NCBI GenBank assembly: GCA_934101495.1
Contig: CAKORG010000027.1
Coordinates: 1-12,073 of the forward strand
Direction of reading: 5' to 3'
Source of the DNA: an uncultured Bacilli bacterium
Lineage (GTDB): Bacteria; Bacillota_I; Bacilli_A; RF39; UBA660
DNA length: 12,073 nt
Shown here: positions 11,553 to 12,073 of the stretch, in pieces
Layout: each line of letters opens with the position of its first letter
How positions within the stretch are numbered: the stretch's first letter is position 1
Position numbers and translations under genes: made by a program
Notes under the pieces: model-generated
Seen by the model: the letters and a program-made list of their open reading frames with translations, nothing else
Databases searched by the model: none
What the model was told of the DNA's origin: nothing

Positions 11553-11629
11553 CGAGAAGTAGCACAATTTGGTAGTGCACTAGGTTTGGGACCTAGGGGT
11601 TGCAGGTTCAAATCCTGTCTTCTCGACCA
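11553..11629 (+). tRNA. tRNA-Pro (anticodon TGG)
   Basis: A complete cloverleaf of 77 nt with encoded CCA. Acceptor CGAGAAG/CTTCTCG, D-stem GCAC/GTGC, anticodon stem CTAGG/CCTAG with loop TTTGGGA (anticodon TGG, reads CCN), T-stem GCAGG/CCTGT. It lies 20 nt after tRNA-Arg. Its segment 11591-11604 (A38, 3' anticodon stem, variable loop, start of T-stem) reappears inverted at 11672-11685. Confidence 0.97.
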
Positions 11630-11639
11630 GATTTGAAAC

Positions 11640-11669
11640 AAAAAAACTAGGCATGTCCTAGTTTTTTTT
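11640..11669 (+). terminator. Terminator of the Arg-Pro tRNA unit
   Basis: A 12-bp perfect stem (11640-11651 with 11657-11668), CTAGG/CCTAG core plus A7/T7, with loop CATGT and eight T in total. It stands 10 nt after tRNA-Pro. The A-run makes it potentially active leftward as well. Confidence 0.85.
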
Positions 11670-11671
11670 CA

Positions 11672-11685
11672 TGCAACCCCTAGGT
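11672..11685 (-). repeat. 14-nt inverted copy of a tRNA-Pro segment
   Basis: TGCAACCCCTAGGT (plus) is the exact reverse complement of tRNA-Pro 11591-11604. It lies 2 nt after the terminator and runs into six T (11685-11690). In a read-through transcript it could pair with the tRNA over 14 bp and form a second terminator-like hairpin. It could alternatively be a recombination scar. Confidence 0.7.
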
Positions 11686-11800
11686 TTTTTAAAAGTTCAA
11701 TTTTAAATATATTAAAAGTTTTAGTAATGATTAAATAATAATTATTTATTTTATATGTGTAAAATAATCCAGTTTTTACATACTATCTCCCCAAAATTTA

Positions 11801-11814
11801 TGCCGACAGAGAGA
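11801..11814 (-). repeat. 14-nt inverted copy of the tRNA-Thr 3' segment
   Basis: TGCCGACAGAGAGA (plus) is the exact reverse complement of tRNA-Thr 12059-12072 (T-stem 3' side, acceptor 3' side and discriminator). Because of acceptor pairing, its first 8 nt also match the 5' end of that tRNA directly. The 3' part of a tRNA gene is the usual integrase target, so an att-like scar is possible. No integrase is seen. Confidence 0.7.
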
Positions 11815-11851
11815 AAATTACTAAAAATTAGACAAAATTTATAAAAATTAC

Positions 11852-11880
11852 TTGCATTTGCGTCTGCCTTCTGGTATAAT
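11852..11880 (+). promoter_or_regulatory. Promoter of the Val-Thr tRNA unit
   Basis: TTGCAT (11852-11857, 4 of 6) and TATAAT (11875-11880) have a 17-nt spacer, plus an extended -10 (TGGTATAAT). Transcription starts near 11887, about 14 nt before tRNA-Val. Confidence 0.75.
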
Positions 11881-11900
11881 CTTAATTGTCATCAAGACAT

Positions 11901-11977
11901 GGGCGCTTAACTCAGTTGGTTAGAGTGTCTGCCTTACAAGCAGGATGTCATAGGTTCGAGTCCTATAGCGCCCACCA
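11901..11977 (+). tRNA. tRNA-Val (anticodon TAC)
   Basis: A complete cloverleaf of 77 nt with encoded CCA. Acceptor GGGCGCT/AGCGCCC, D-stem ACTC/GAGT, anticodon stem TCTGC/GCAGG (one G-U pair), loop CTTACAA with anticodon TAC, T-arm ATAGG-TTCGAGT-CCTAT. First gene of the second unit. Confidence 0.97.
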
Positions 11978-11999
11978 TTTTATTTAATATATTTTGTTT

Positions 12000-12073
12000 G
12001 CCGACATAGCGTAACTGGCAGCGCAACTGACTTGTAATCAGTAGGTTGGGAGTTCGACTCTCTCTGTCGGCAC
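12000..12073 (+). tRNA. tRNA-Thr (anticodon TGT), 3' end cut by the window
   Basis: Acceptor GCCGACA/TGTCGGC, D-stem GCGT/GCGC, anticodon loop CTTGTAA (anticodon TGT, reads ACN), T-arm with TTCGACT. The gene is complete up to the discriminator A (12072) and the first C of CCA; the last CA falls outside. It lies 22 nt after tRNA-Val, and no terminator is seen before the edge, so the unit probably continues. Confidence 0.95.

Noticed and set aside
1..12073. CRISPR array, transposase, integrase or prophage genes
   Set aside because: No regularly spaced repeats and no such protein motifs were found on either strand.

Overview
The window is very AT-rich and comes from a low-GC Gram-positive bacterium of Bacilli/Firmicutes type. 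TGA is used as a stop codon (YqfD, VanZ, VanY and Fic genes) and Trp is encoded by TGG, so the standard bacterial code applies, not the Mycoplasma code. The block yqfC-yqfD-...-ybeY-dgkA-era-yqzL-recO is the conserved Bacillus-type arrangement. YqfC and YqfD are sporulation-family proteins, so the organism belongs to, or descends from, an endospore-forming lineage.

Positions 1-5529 are housekeeping genes, all on the minus strand. Transcription runs right to left: yqfC, yqfD, a VanZ-family gene, ybeY, dgkA, era, a 29-codon yqzL, recO, tdk (thymidine kinase), and then separately glyQS, of which only the first 25 codons are present. The genes overlap or nearly touch, so they look like one operon. 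The products act in sporulation (YqfC/YqfD), rRNA maturation and 30S assembly (YbeY, Era), lipid-carrier phosphorylation (DgkA), recombination (RecO) and dTMP salvage (Tdk). phoH and the yqfF/pgpH-type gene, which usually sit between yqfD and ybeY, are absent; a VanZ gene occupies the place. A possible small RNA with its own promoter and terminator lies between tdk and glyQS.

Positions 5540-9030 are mostly envelope-related. They hold a 459-aa predicted surface protein with a C-terminal lectin/FGE-like domain (minus), a small divergent XRE-type regulator (plus), about 240 bp of unassigned DNA ending in a terminator, a 119-aa protein of unknown function (minus), and a divergent VanY-type D,D-carboxypeptidase (plus). 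Positions 9051-11225 look accessory: a class II-like Fic protein, a possible 52-aa membrane peptide and an MvaI/BcnI-type restriction endonuclease with no methyltransferase in view. All three are on the minus strand and lie next to tRNA genes.

Positions 11404-12073 hold four plus-strand tRNA genes in two units: Arg(ACG)-Pro(TGG) with promoter and terminator, then Val(TAC)-Thr(TGT) with a second promoter. The Thr gene is cut by the window edge. The spacer between the units carries two perfect 14-nt inverted copies of tRNA segments, one from tRNA-Pro and one from tRNA-Thr. This is the most unexpected signal in the window. No CRISPR array, transposase, integrase or rRNA gene was seen.
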